NCBI RefSeq assembly: GCF_014644315.1
Contig: NZ_BMKL01000001.1
Span: 2,305,001 to 2,369,000, forward strand
DNA length: 64,000 bases
Origin: Tsuneonella deserti
Lineage (GTDB): Bacteria > Pseudomonadota > Alphaproteobacteria > Sphingomonadales > Sphingomonadaceae
Reading direction: 5' to 3'
In this document: positions 32,048 to 41,295 of the stretch, piece after piece
How positions within the stretch are numbered: the first letter of the stretch is position 1
Layout of the letters: every line of letters starts with the position of its first letter
Position numbers and translations under genes: made by a program
Notes under the pieces: generated by a model
The model's database searches: none
Seen by the model: the letters and a program-made list of their open reading frames with translations, nothing else
Told to the model about the DNA's origin: nothing

Positions 32048-33390
32048 TCCCGACACCCCCATTCATCGAGGCGATCGGGCTCACCGGCCAGCAAGCGGTG
32101 ACTTTGGCCGTTCTTGTGGCGGTCGTCGGGGCCCTGATACTGGACCGGTTCCGCGCCGACGTCGTCGCGCTCACCGGAGCGGCGGTCCTGCTGATGACCG
32201 GCGCAGTCAAGCCCTCGCAGGTCGAAGTCGCCTTCGCCAGCCCGGCGATCATCGCACTCGCGTCGCTGTTCGTGATCGCCTACGCGATGGAAAGGTCGGG
32301 CCTACTCGACCTGGCAATTCGCGGGGGCGTCTGGCTGGCCCGCAAGGCTGGCGCGAGCGGGATCTGGGTCGTCATGACCATCTGCGGCGCGGTGTCGGCA
32401 TTCCTTAACAACACGCCCATCGTCGTGCTCGCCGCCCCCGTCATCCGCGATGTTTCGACCAGCGTCGGCCTCGACCCTCGCCGCTATCTCATGCCGCTGT
32501 CCTATCTCACGGTCCTCGGCGGCTGTTGCACCTTGATCGGAACTTCGACGAACCTGCTTGTCAACGACATGGCACGGGCGAGCGGCAGCGCGACTTTCTC
32601 CATGTTCGAGATTGCGCCAGTTGGCATTTCGGTGGCGCTGGCGGGCGGGGCGTTTCTGTTCTTCTTTTCCGCGCGGCTGATCCAGTTCGACAGCCCGGCA
32701 GAACCTCCATCGACACCTGCAGCGTTGCTGCCGCGACACGGCGACCAGTCGGCCTCGATCGGCAACGCCGAGGTGTTCGCCCCGCAACACCGGTTCCGCC
32801 CCTGGCGCGCGCTTGCTTCGCTGACGGTCTTCATCGGCGCGGTCGCCGCGGCATCGATGGGCGTTGCGCCGATCGCCGCGACTGCCTTCGCCGGCGCGGT
32901 TTTGCTGATCCTCATCAAGGTGATCGACGCCGACGAAGCATACCGCGGCCTACGCCCGGAAATCCTCATGCTGATCGCCGGCATGGTGGTGATCGGGGTA
33001 GCGATCGAGGAGACAGGACTGGCCGGGGCGGCGACCGACCGGCTGGTGGGTGGCATCGGCCCGCTGGGCCCGCTGTTCGCGCTGATCCTGTTCTATGGAG
33101 CCGCGCTTCTGCTCACCGAGATTCTGTCCAACGCAACCGTGGCAGTGTTGCTCACTCCCGTGGCAGTCAGCCTGGCCGAGGGCCTGGCGGTCAGCCCCAA
33201 GCCCTTCGTGGCTGCCGTGATGATTGCCGCGAGCGCCGCGTTCGCCACCCCGTTCGGGTATCAGACCAACGCGCTCGTCTATCAGCTCGGCAAGTACCGC
33301 TACATGGATTTCGTGCGCGTCGGCCTGCCGCTCGACCTGATCACCTGGGCGGCCGCCTGCGTTACGATCCCAATATTCTTTCCCTTCTAA
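32044..33390 (+). CDS. SLC13/DASS family permease
   Basis: A 448-residue polytopic membrane protein with about eleven helices. The two repeated signature regions of the divalent anion/sodium symporter family are visible: FLNNTPIVVLAAPVI with GTSTNLLVN in the first half, and LLTEILSNATVAVLLTPVA with TPFGYQTNALV in the second. The anion could be a dicarboxylate, sulfate or similar. Many bacterial relatives carry a TrkA_C domain in the middle loop; here the loop is only about 40 residues and lacks it. It is coupled to galU by a GTGA overlap and converges on a P450 gene with a 4 bp overlap. Confidence 0.85.
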   Translation: MIPTPPFIEAIGLTGQQAVTLAVLVAVVGALILDRFRADVVALTGAAVLLMTGAVKPSQVEVAFASPAIIALASLFVIAYAMERSGLLDLAIRGGVWLARKAGASGIWVVMTICGAVSAFLNNTPIVVLAAPVIRDVSTSVGLDPRRYLMPLSYLTVLGGCCTLIGTSTNLLVNDMARASGSATFSMFEIAPVGISVALAGGAFLFFFSARLIQFDSPAEPPSTPAALLPRHGDQSASIGNAEVFAPQHRFRPWRALASLTVFIGAVAAASMGVAPIAATAFAGAVLLILIKVIDADEAYRGLRPEILMLIAGMVVIGVAIEETGLAGAATDRLVGGIGPLGPLFALILFYGAALLLTEILSNATVAVLLTPVAVSLAEGLAVSPKPFVAAVMIAASAAFATPFGYQTNALVYQLGKYRYMDFVRVGLPLDLITWAAACVTIPIFFPF

Positions 33391-34691
33391 CTGGCGGCCT
33401 TGATCCGCAAGGGCAGCGATTTCAGCCCGCCGACGAAAGTCGAGTTCGATCGCTTCGCCTCGCCCGCCAGCTCGACGGTGTCGATTCGGTCGAGCAGTTC
33501 CTCGAACAGGATGCGCATCTCCAGCCTGGCAAGGTGCAGGCCGAGGCACTTGTGCGCGCCCGCTCCAAAAGCGAGGTGGCGGTTGTTCTCGCGCGAGGCG
33601 TCAAAGCGGCGTGGGTCGTCGAACTGCGACGGGTCGTGATTGGCCGCGACGTAGTTGATCATGATCCAGTCGCCCTTGGCGATCTTCTGCCCGCCGATTT
33701 CGGTATCCTCGGCCGCAGTGCGCATGAAATGCTGCACGGGGGTGGTCCAGCGGATCGATTCCTCGACGATTCCCGCGAGAAGCGAGCGGTCAGCCTTTAC
33801 CTTGGCCCATTGCTCGGGGTCCTGCGCCAGCGCGAGCATCGCGCCCGCCGTGCTGGCGCTGGTGGTGTCGTGGCCAGCCGCAGCGACGATGATGTAGTAC
33901 CCCATCATGTCGCGGTCGTTGAGCGCCTCGCCATCGACGGTCGCGTTCGCGATCGTACTCGCCACGTCGCCGGTCGGGTTGGCGCGCTTTTCTGCCGTCA
34001 GCTTGGCGAAATAAGCCTCGAAATCCTTGACCGCCCCCGCGACAATCTGGGTGATGACCTCGGGCGGGAGGTCCTTCATGCCCGACTGGTTAAGGTCTTC
34101 GTCCTGACCGCCGAACATCTGCTGGGTGAGCATGAGCATCCGCGGCTCGTCTTCCTCGGGCACGCCCAGGATCTGCATGACCACGTGCAGCGGATAGGGT
34201 GCGGCGACCGTCTTGCAGAAGTCGACCTCCTCCCCGCCCGTAAGCAGCCGATCGACCGCCGCGCGTGCGATGGTGCGGATTTCGTCCTCCAGCCCGCGCA
34301 GGTTCTTGGGCATGAACCAGTCCTGCGTCAGCTTGCGGTACTTCATGTGCGTGGGCGCATCGAAGGTGACGAGGCTGGCCACCATATGCTCGCTGCCGCC
34401 GGAGAACTTCTTGGCGAATTCGATTCCGTCGGTGGTGCTGAACACCACCGTATGCGGATTGTTGAGAAAAAGGGCGTTCTCCTTCGAGACGCGCATCATG
34501 TCCTCGTAGCGGGTGAGCAGCCAGAACGGCGGGTGCAGGCCAGGTTCGGCAGCCTCGATCCGCGCCACCGGCAAATGCTCGCGCAACCAGTCGAAAGTGC
34601 CGAGCAGATGATCCCATTCGGCATAGGCCCTGGGATCGATTACCTCCCGGGCAACTTCGGGTGGAGCGATGTTCGAGACAGCGGTAGCCAT
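33387..34691 (-). CDS. Cytochrome P450, CYP108-like
   Basis: A 434-residue soluble bacterial P450 that inserts oxygen into a hydrophobic substrate using ferredoxin-borne electrons. The heme-ligand loop is FGAGAHKCLGLHLA (Cys382); the I-helix oxygen-activation motif is AAAGHDTTSAST; the K-helix ExxR is EESIRW. The end of the protein resembles P450terp (CYP108), which hydroxylates terpineol, but the real substrate is unknown. The ATG at 34691 has AGGAGG seven bases upstream; an ATG at 34697 overlaps the stop of the acyl-CoA synthetase gene. It is the second gene of that pair. No ferredoxin gene lies next to it. Confidence 0.9.
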   Translation of the reverse strand: MATAVSNIAPPEVAREVIDPRAYAEWDHLLGTFDWLREHLPVARIEAAEPGLHPPFWLLTRYEDMMRVSKENALFLNNPHTVVFSTTDGIEFAKKFSGGSEHMVASLVTFDAPTHMKYRKLTQDWFMPKNLRGLEDEIRTIARAAVDRLLTGGEEVDFCKTVAAPYPLHVVMQILGVPEEDEPRMLMLTQQMFGGQDEDLNQSGMKDLPPEVITQIVAGAVKDFEAYFAKLTAEKRANPTGDVASTIANATVDGEALNDRDMMGYYIIVAAAGHDTTSASTAGAMLALAQDPEQWAKVKADRSLLAGIVEESIRWTTPVQHFMRTAAEDTEIGGQKIAKGDWIMINYVAANHDPSQFDDPRRFDASRENNRHLAFGAGAHKCLGLHLARLEMRILFEELLDRIDTVELAGEAKRSNSTFVGGLKSLPLRIKAAS

Positions 34692-34693
34692 AG

Positions 34694-36226
34694 TCATGCC
34701 TCCTGAGTGGCGCGCGCCCGATATTCGTCCTTGAGCTTTCGCTTGTAGAGCTTGCCATTGGCCTCGCGCGGGAGTTCGGCGCGGAAATCTATCTCGCGCG
34801 GCAACTTGAGCCGGGCAAGCTTGGTGCCAAGGTAGTCGAGCAGTTCCGCTTTGAGGCCTTCACCGGCGCTTCCCATGTCCGCTGGCTGGACGACTGCCAC
34901 CACCCGCTCTCCCATGTCGGGGTCTGGCGCGCCGATCACCGCGGCGTCGGTTACCTTGGGGTGCGTAATCAGCAGGTTTTCGATCTCCTGCGGGTAGATG
35001 TTGACCCCGCCCGAGATGATCATGTTGCTGCGACGGTCTGTCAGATAAAGGAAACCGTCCTCGTCGAGCTTGCCGATGTCGCCCAGCGTGGTCCAGCCTT
35101 TCTCGTGGGTGGCTTCGGCCGTCTTTTCCGGGTCGTTATGATAGGCGAACTGGTTCTCGTTTTCGAAAAACACGACGCCTTCGTGGCCTACAGGCACTTC
35201 GTTGCCCTCGGCATCGCAGATGTGCGGCACCCCCATGATAGGCTTGCCGACCGATCCGGGATGATCGAGCCACTGTTGCGAGGTGAGGAAGGTCATCCCG
35301 TTCCCCTCACTGCCAGCATAGTATTCGAGGATGATCGGCCCCCACCACTGGATCATCGCCTGCTTGACATCGACCGGGCAAGGTGCGGCGGCGTGGATGG
35401 CCCGCTTGTGGCTCGACAGATCATACTTGCTACGCACATCCGGCGGCAGCTTGAGCATGCGCACGAAGTGGGTCGGCACCCACTGGCTGTCGGTCACTTT
35501 GTACTTCTCGATGGCGGCAAGCGCCGCCTCCGCGTCGAACTTCTCCATCACCACGACGGTGCCGCCCAGGCTGTGCGCCGTCATCGTCCAGCGGAACGGA
35601 GCAGCGTGGTAGAGCGGACCAGGTGACAAGTAGACGACGCTCCCATCCGTCGGCCAACCGAAGGCATGGGCGGCCAGCATCAGCAGCGGCGAAACCGCCA
35701 TGTGATCGGGATCGGGGGGGCTGACCGGCTTGATGCCTTTCGGGCGCCCGGTGGTGCCGGAGCTGTAGAGCATGGCCAGCCCGAGCGATTCGTCGGCGAT
35801 CGGCTCGGCCGGCATACCGGCGAGAACGGCGGCGGCATCCGCGTCGGTGTCGAACACCAGTTGTTCGACTTGCGGTGCGAGGCTCCGGAGTTCGGCGAGC
35901 CGCTCGGTGAACTGCGCCGAGCTTATTAGCAGTTTCGCACCACTGTCCTCGAGGATGTAGGCCACCTCATCGGCCGTCAGATGCGTCGAGATCGGTACCA
36001 GGATCGTGCCCGCACGCTGGTTGCCCCAGGCAATCTCAAGGTATTCGGAACGGTTCTCGAGCCAGAGCCCCACCGTGTCGCCCGGACCGATGCCCCGGCT
36101 GCGAAAAAGCTGCGCAACGCGGTTGGCAGCCGCCTCCATCTCGCCGAAGGTCACCACCTTGCCGCTGGAGGCCATGATGATTGCCGGATGGTCCGGCCTG
36201 GAAAGTGCGTGAGTCGTCGGATGCAT
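34694..36226 (-). CDS. Acyl-CoA synthetase (AMP-binding, FadD-like)
   Basis: A 510-residue adenylate-forming ligase that activates a carboxylic acid as acyl-CoA. The P-loop is LYSSGTTGRPKGI; the A5 segment is EYYAGSEGNGMTF; the hinge is GFLYLTDRRSNMIISGGVNIYPQE; the catalytic Lys lies in the NGKLYKRKLK end. GGGAGA precedes the ATG at 36226. It is followed at once by the CYP108-like gene (overlapping stop and start), so the two may work in one catabolic route, P450 hydroxylation and CoA activation, for example of a terpenoid or steroid acid. The order of steps is inferred. Confidence 0.9.
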   Translation of the reverse strand: MHPTTHALSRPDHPAIIMASSGKVVTFGEMEAAANRVAQLFRSRGIGPGDTVGLWLENRSEYLEIAWGNQRAGTILVPISTHLTADEVAYILEDSGAKLLISSAQFTERLAELRSLAPQVEQLVFDTDADAAAVLAGMPAEPIADESLGLAMLYSSGTTGRPKGIKPVSPPDPDHMAVSPLLMLAAHAFGWPTDGSVVYLSPGPLYHAAPFRWTMTAHSLGGTVVVMEKFDAEAALAAIEKYKVTDSQWVPTHFVRMLKLPPDVRSKYDLSSHKRAIHAAAPCPVDVKQAMIQWWGPIILEYYAGSEGNGMTFLTSQQWLDHPGSVGKPIMGVPHICDAEGNEVPVGHEGVVFFENENQFAYHNDPEKTAEATHEKGWTTLGDIGKLDEDGFLYLTDRRSNMIISGGVNIYPQEIENLLITHPKVTDAAVIGAPDPDMGERVVAVVQPADMGSAGEGLKAELLDYLGTKLARLKLPREIDFRAELPREANGKLYKRKLKDEYRARATQEA

Positions 36227-36275
36227 CTTGTTCTCCCATCGGGGAGACTAGTTTCATGTCGCAACCGAGCAAGCG

Positions 36276-36311
36276 AAAAGGGGCGGCGAGATCAAGCTCG
36301 CCGCCCCTTTT
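36276..36311. terminator. Bidirectional terminator-like hairpin
   Basis: A perfect 15 bp stem, AAAAGGGGCGGCGAG with CTCGCCGCCCCTTTT, around a 6 nt loop, with T-runs on both sides (TTTTTT on the plus strand, TTTT on the minus strand). It lies 60 bp after the M23 peptidase stop on the minus strand and 50 bp before the acyl-CoA synthetase start, so it most likely ends the M23 transcript. Confidence 0.85.
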
Positions 36312-36370
36312 TTCGCCCTCTCCCGAAGGGCCGCGCCTGCCGTTTTCAGTCAGGCGATAATAGCGTGCGC

Positions 36371-37084
36371 TCAGCGAGCGGCGAGCGCCGTGCCGCCAGC
36401 ACGGCCGGTTTCCGCCATGTAGGGAATCGGATTGACCGCCTCGCCCGATACCCGGACCTCATAGTGCAGGTGCGGACCGGTCGAACGGCCAGTGGTGCCG
36501 ACGTAACCGATAATGTCGCCCTTGTTGACGTGCTGGCCGGCGGCAACCGCCAGGCGGCTCATGTGAGCGTAGCGGGTTTCAAGGTCGCTGCCGTGTTCGA
36601 TCGCGACATAGAGGCCGTAGCTCGAAAACCAGTCGGCCCGCTCCACCTTGCCGTCAGCGGTGGCGTAAACGGGGGTTCCGACAGGCGCGGCCAGATCGAT
36701 ACCCTTGTGAGCACGCATGCCGCCCAGAACGGGGTGAGTGCGCATGCCATAGCCGCTGCTGGTCGAGCCGACGGCCAGCGGAGCGCGCGAGGGAATCGAC
36801 ACGCCCTTGGTGGGCGCGGTCGGAGTGGAGATCGAAGTCGGGCCACCCTGATCGAGCGAGCGCCAGGTCGAGAAAAGCTGCTTGAACTGCTCGTCGGTGC
36901 CCGAAACGCCTGCGGCCTTGGCCTCGCGCACTGGAGCGGCGATATCGGCCGCGGCAGCGCTGGCGTTCGCAAAGGCCGGCGAAGCGCCGATCGTGAAAAA
37001 TGCGCCAAGCGCTGCGGCTGCGGCGACGATCCGACGCTGGAAAAGGCTTGCGACCAAAATACCCGTCCTTTTTTCATGCGACAC
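36371..37084 (-). CDS. M23 family metallopeptidase (exported murein hydrolase)
   Basis: A 237-residue exported peptidase with a signal peptide (hydrophobic core about residues 19-36, ending ASPAFA). The LytM domain has YGMRTHPVLGGMRAHKGIDLA (zinc His and Asp), VAIEHGSDLETRYAHM and HLHYEV. These cut peptide cross-links of the cell wall. The first start in frame is GTG 37084; a TTG at about residue 10 with AAGGA upstream gives a shorter, also convincing signal peptide. Alone on its strand with a terminator; no coiled-coil region is visible before the LytM domain. Confidence 0.88.
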   Translation of the reverse strand: MSHEKRTGILVASLFQRRIVAAAAALGAFFTIGASPAFANASAAAADIAAPVREAKAAGVSGTDEQFKQLFSTWRSLDQGGPTSISTPTAPTKGVSIPSRAPLAVGSTSSGYGMRTHPVLGGMRAHKGIDLAAPVGTPVYATADGKVERADWFSSYGLYVAIEHGSDLETRYAHMSRLAVAAGQHVNKGDIIGYVGTTGRSTGPHLHYEVRVSGEAVNPIPYMAETGRAGGTALAAR

Positions 37085-37204
37085 CCCCCCGGGCGCCGCA
37101 GCGAACCCATTGCGAAAGCGCGCAAAAGCGGCCTTGCAACATTTTTTTGAGACTGATCGGAACCCCCCGCCGTCTCGTGGATTATGGACTAACCGCGAGA
37201 AAGT

Positions 37205-38005
37205 TTACGAAGCAAGCGCGGCGCACGCTGTCAGCGATAAACCGGCTGCCGAACGCGCTGAGTCGTTGAACGGAGGCTTCAGCCCGCCGCGGAAGTGCCT
37301 GCGGACTAGCGAAATCCAGTAGCTTTCCGGATGGACGTCCCGTTTCCGGGCGCATTCGGCGAAATGTCTTGCACCCGCCGCGACGTGACGAATTTCGTCG
37401 TCAAGGATTCGCTCGAGGATTCGCACCCCCGCTTCATCACCCTGGGCGCGAACCCGCGCGAGCGTTGCGGGAGTCACGTCCAGCCCTCGTGCTTCAAGCA
37501 CCATTGGCACGATGGCGAGGCGCGCCGCCACATCGTGCGCCGTTTCTTCGGCGGCCTGCCAGAGCCCATCGTGAGCCGGCAGTTCCCCGTATCCGCTGCC
37601 CATTTTAGCCAGATGCCGGTCGATAAGCGCGAAATGCATGGCTTCTTCGCCAGCAATGGCCAGGAAGTCCGACATGAACTCTTCGCCCATCTCCCTGCCG
37701 AACCGGCCCGCCATGTCGAGCGCAAGGTCGATTGCTACGAATTCGATATGCGCCAGCGAGTGCCAAAGCGCGCGTCGCGTCCGCTCCGAGCCGCCCTTGC
37801 CTCGCTTGGGCATCCGGTTCGGCGGCAGCAGCTCGGGCCGCGCCGGACGGGTTGGCCGCTCCGGCATCGGCTCGTCGAAAACAAACTCGAGCCGCCCAAG
37901 CCGCCAGTCTCGAGCGACGCGGCGCGCAGCCATGATCTTGGCATGCGGTTCGGCGATTAGGAGCGCGGTGCGGATGGCTCCGCCGACGCTCTGCCTGGTC
38001 CTCAC
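37205..38005 (-). CDS. DUF455 family ferritin-like protein
   Basis: A 266-residue helical protein of the DUF455 family, related in fold to ferritin-like diiron proteins. Candidate metal ligands are spread over four helices: LAHIEFVAIDLAL, EEAMHFALI, EETAHDVA, and DDEIRHVAAG. The reaction is unknown; related diiron proteins include the tRNA hydroxylase MiaE. Its GTG start at 38005 overlaps the stop of the peroxiredoxin gene (GTGA), so it is translated with glnE and the peroxiredoxin as a leftward unit. Confidence 0.85.
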   Translation of the reverse strand: MRTRQSVGGAIRTALLIAEPHAKIMAARRVARDWRLGRLEFVFDEPMPERPTRPARPELLPPNRMPKRGKGGSERTRRALWHSLAHIEFVAIDLALDMAGRFGREMGEEFMSDFLAIAGEEAMHFALIDRHLAKMGSGYGELPAHDGLWQAAEETAHDVAARLAIVPMVLEARGLDVTPATLARVRAQGDEAGVRILERILDDEIRHVAAGARHFAECARKRDVHPESYWISLVRRHFRGGLKPPFNDSARSAAGLSLTACAALAS

Positions 38006-38472
38006 AAGCTGCGCGCCGCGTCGAGCACTTCGTTGGCGTGGCCCTTGACCTTTACCTTGTCCCAGATGCGCGCGATGCGGCCTTCTGCGTCGAGCAGGTA
38101 GGTCGTGCGGACCATGCCGATGAACTTCTTTCCGTAGAGCTGCTTCTCGGTCCAGATGCCGAGCGCATCGGACAGGCCGCCCTCGGCAGCATCGGTGGCG
38201 AGCGGCACGGCAAGAGACTGCTTGGCGATGAACGCCTGGTGTTTCGCTGGCGGGTCCTTGGAAACTCCAAGCAGTGCAACGCCCGCTTTGGCGAAGTCAT
38301 CCGCGAGAGCGGTGAAGTCCTTGGCCTCGGTGGTGCAGCCCGGGGTGTTGTCCTTCGGGTAAAACCAGATGACCGCCGGCCGACCCTTGAAATCCGAGGG
38401 GCGGATGGTCGCGCCGTCAGGTGTCTCGAGGGCGATGTCGGGCATGAGATCGCCCACGGATGGTCTGCTCAT
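38002..38472 (-). CDS. Peroxiredoxin, BCP/PrxQ-like, apparently 1-Cys
   Basis: A 156-residue thiol peroxidase. The peroxidatic cysteine is Cys46 in PKDNTPGCTTEAKDF. The resolving cysteine found five residues later in many BCP proteins is replaced by Lys, and no other Cys occurs in the protein, so it should act as a 1-Cys enzyme needing an external thiol. The ATG at 38472 lies two bases after the glnE stop; it shares that transcript and overlaps the DUF455 gene. Confidence 0.9.
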   Translation of the reverse strand: MSRPSVGDLMPDIALETPDGATIRPSDFKGRPAVIWFYPKDNTPGCTTEAKDFTALADDFAKAGVALLGVSKDPPAKHQAFIAKQSLAVPLATDAAEGGLSDALGIWTEKQLYGKKFIGMVRTTYLLDAEGRIARIWDKVKVKGHANEVLDAARSL

Positions 38473-38474
38473 GT

Positions 38475-41165
38475 CTATATGTTCTCCAGCGGTTCGCCGA
38501 ACGAATCGGCCCATGCAGCGGCCACGTCCTGCCGCGCGGCGCCGAATGCGTGCAAGAGCGAGGGCAAATCCGCGTGACCGCATGCCTCGGCAAGCGCCGC
38601 GGCGGGTGCGGGCGGCGGTTCGGCGAGGTCCGGCGCGAGCAGGCGGCCTGCGACGAGCATCCTGGTCATCAGCGCCAACGATTCGCGCAGACCTTCGGGA
38701 ACGAGGCCCTTCGCCCGAAGTGCGTCCACTGCATTGCCCAGATCGGGATCGAAAGCTGTTCGCTCGCGCAGTTGCAGGAAGTGAACCAGGAATTCGAGAT
38801 CGACGAGGCCGCCGCGCGCAAGCTTGGCGTCCAGCACTCCCTGCGCCGGCTTGTGCGCGGCCATCTCCGCGCGCATGCGCAACACGTCTTCGCGCAAGGT
38901 CGCCGGGTCGCGCGGCTGTCTCAGCACGCCATCGATGATCGCCTGCAGCTCAAGGCGAGCTTTAGCGCTTCCGGTAAGGGGGCGTGCCCGGGCGAGCGCC
39001 ATGTGCTCCCACGTCCACGCTTCTTCGCGCTGGTAGCGCGCAAAACTGTCGAAACTCACCGCCAGCGGTCCCTGCGTCCCTTGGGGCCGGAGCCGGGTAT
39101 CGACCTCGTACAGCGCGCCTTCGGCGGTCGGGACGCTCAGTCCCGCGGTAACGCGCTGCGCGAGCCGGTTGAAATAGTGCGTTACGCCCAACGGGCGCCG
39201 ACCGTCCGATTCCCCGGCGAAAGTTCCGGTGAAGAGGTAGATCAGGTCGAGGTCCGAGGCATGGGTGAGCGTTCCGCCGCCCAGCCTGCCCAGCCCCAGC
39301 ACCACCAACTCGCCGCCCGGGACACGCCCGTGCACCGCCTCGAACTCCGCGACGGCAGCCGACTGCACCGTCTCCAGCGCCGCTTCGGCAGTGCGCGACA
39401 GCGCTTGGCCGATTGCGAGCGGATCGTGCACCGCCGCCACCGTCTGCAGGCCGAGCGCGAAGCGCATCTCGCCGGTCACTCTCCTCACCTGGTCGAGCCG
39501 ATGCTCGTAATCGTTGCGGTCGTTGCCGATGCGCATGCGCCGGGCGACTTGTTCCACCGGTCCGGGCAGATCGAGCGCCCGCCGGTCGATCAAGGTATCG
39601 AGCAGTTCCGGCCGGCGGCCGAGTTCATCGGCCAGCGTCGGCGCCAGCACCAGGATGCGAACCAACTGGTCGAGAAGCGCCGGCCGCTGGACCAGCAGGT
39701 TGAACAGGTTGATCGCACTGGGGGCAGCTGCAAGCACCCGCTCCCACCGGTTCAAAGCCTGGTCGGGTTCAGGGGCTGCGGCGAGTCGCTCGAGCAGGGC
39801 GGGAAGGAGAGTTTCGAAGGCGGCACGTGCGGGTTCGGAACGCAGCGCGCGGATTCGGCCATCGCTCCAGCCAGCGATGCGCTCGGCTACCCTGTCCGGC
39901 TCGGCGAAGCCGAAATCCCCCAGCCGCGCGGCCAGAGCATCCCCGCGTGCGGGAATGCTTGTACCGGAATCATCTTCATCGATCAGGGAATCGTAGCGAG
40001 CAGCGACCGCTTCGGTAATCGCGGCGAGCTCTTCCAGGAGCGCACTTGCGCTCATCCCTTCCAGATTCGCGACGTTCTCAAGGTCCTCGCCCGCGGGCAG
40101 GACGTGGGTCTGCTGGTCCCCGACCATCTGCAAGCGGTGCTCGATCGTGCGCAGCCGATCGTACGCCTCGCCCAGTGCACGAGCATCCTCGCGCTCGACG
40201 ATTCCCGCTGCGGCGAGCGCATCCAGCGCCGGCCGGGTACCGCGAGCGCGCAGCGAGGGATCGCGCCCCCCGTGAATCAGCTGGTGCGTCTGAGCGAAGA
40301 ATTCCACCTCGCGGATCCCGCCGCGTCCAAGCTTGAGGTTAAAGCCAGGACCGGGAGACCGAGGGCCGGAATGACTGGCGCGAATACGCGCCGTAAGCCG
40401 GCGAACCTCGCCGATCGCCCCGAAGTCGAGGCTTCGGCGCCAGACGAACGGCCGGATCGCCGCGAGGAACGCCTCGCCCGCGTCGATGTCGCCAGCAGCC
40501 GCGCGCGCGCGAATGAAAGCGGCACGCTCCCACGCCAGGGCCGAGCTCTCATAATGCGACAGGGCGCCCTGGAGCGGGATGGCCAGCGGGCTGACCTCCG
40601 ATGCGGGCCTGAGGCGCAGGTCCACGCGGAAGACGAAGCCATCGGCTGTCACCTCGCTCAGCAGCCGCACTATCTCGCGCGCATAGCGCTGCGCCGCCTC
40701 TCCCGCCTCGTCGCGCTCGCGCTTGGGCAGCCTAATCGGATCGTAAAGAAGGATGGGGTCGATGTCGGAACTGTAGTTGAGCTCGCACGCCCCGTGCTTG
40801 CCAAGCGCAAGCGCGATCATTCCGGCCGGATCCGCGCCAGGAACCCGCTGGCGAATGGCTGCCCGGATCGCCCTGTCGAGCGATCGATCGGCCAGGGCGG
40901 AAAGTTCTTCCGTCACCCGCGCCAGCGGGAATGCGCCGGCAAGATCGCCGATTGCGAGCGCGGCGGAGAAGGCCAGCCGTTCACGCCGCAGGGCACGCCC
41001 GACATCGTCAATGCCTTCGCCAGCCTCTCGCGCCCAGTGCAACGCCGCTTCCCCCTGACCCGCTGAAAGGAGATCCGCCAAGTCGGGCAATCGATCGAGG
41101 GCGTGCCCAAGGAACGGCGCATGGGCCCGCGCGCGTTCGATCGCTTCCTGCCAGTCCTGCGCCAT
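38475..41165 (-). CDS. glnE: Bifunctional glutamine synthetase adenylyltransferase/deadenylase
   Basis: An 896-residue GlnE that adds and removes AMP on glutamine synthetase, setting its activity with PII. Two nucleotidyltransferase domains are visible: the N-terminal deadenylase site LGKHGACELNYSSDIDPILL (residues 121-140) and the C-terminal adenylylation site GRLGGGTLTHASDLDLIYLF. Both have the paired aspartates. It is first in a leftward unit with peroxiredoxin and DUF455 genes. It joins gltBD and NAD-GDH as a nitrogen control gene in this window. Confidence 0.96.
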   Translation of the reverse strand: MAQDWQEAIERARAHAPFLGHALDRLPDLADLLSAGQGEAALHWAREAGEGIDDVGRALRRERLAFSAALAIGDLAGAFPLARVTEELSALADRSLDRAIRAAIRQRVPGADPAGMIALALGKHGACELNYSSDIDPILLYDPIRLPKRERDEAGEAAQRYAREIVRLLSEVTADGFVFRVDLRLRPASEVSPLAIPLQGALSHYESSALAWERAAFIRARAAAGDIDAGEAFLAAIRPFVWRRSLDFGAIGEVRRLTARIRASHSGPRSPGPGFNLKLGRGGIREVEFFAQTHQLIHGGRDPSLRARGTRPALDALAAAGIVEREDARALGEAYDRLRTIEHRLQMVGDQQTHVLPAGEDLENVANLEGMSASALLEELAAITEAVAARYDSLIDEDDSGTSIPARGDALAARLGDFGFAEPDRVAERIAGWSDGRIRALRSEPARAAFETLLPALLERLAAAPEPDQALNRWERVLAAAPSAINLFNLLVQRPALLDQLVRILVLAPTLADELGRRPELLDTLIDRRALDLPGPVEQVARRMRIGNDRNDYEHRLDQVRRVTGEMRFALGLQTVAAVHDPLAIGQALSRTAEAALETVQSAAVAEFEAVHGRVPGGELVVLGLGRLGGGTLTHASDLDLIYLFTGTFAGESDGRRPLGVTHYFNRLAQRVTAGLSVPTAEGALYEVDTRLRPQGTQGPLAVSFDSFARYQREEAWTWEHMALARARPLTGSAKARLELQAIIDGVLRQPRDPATLREDVLRMRAEMAAHKPAQGVLDAKLARGGLVDLEFLVHFLQLRERTAFDPDLGNAVDALRAKGLVPEGLRESLALMTRMLVAGRLLAPDLAEPPPAPAAALAEACGHADLPSLLHAFGAARQDVAAAWADSFGEPLENI

Positions 41166-41295
41166 GCGGCGGACTCAAGCCGATAGGCTCGTCTGGCGCA
41201 AGCGGCGCGATGTGCCGAACCCGAGCGGGTTGTGCGGCGCGGGTCAGCGTGGCAGGACCCGCGGAGCTCCCGCAAAAGCCGGAAAGGTCGCCGCC

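Noticed and set aside
38460..41066. Open frame of 868 codons antisense to glnE
   Set aside because: Same base-composition effect; the glnE strand shows both adenylyltransferase motifs and the antisense product resembles nothing.
41218..41231. AACCCG/CGGGTT repeat between glnE and the peptidase gene
   Set aside because: Short and GC-rich with a 2 bp centre; expected by chance at this composition.
41164..41295. Longer start for the M28 peptidase at ATG 41164
   Set aside because: It overlaps the glnE start and puts 44 Arg-rich residues before a clean lipoprotein signal; the TTG at 41296 has a ribosome-binding site.
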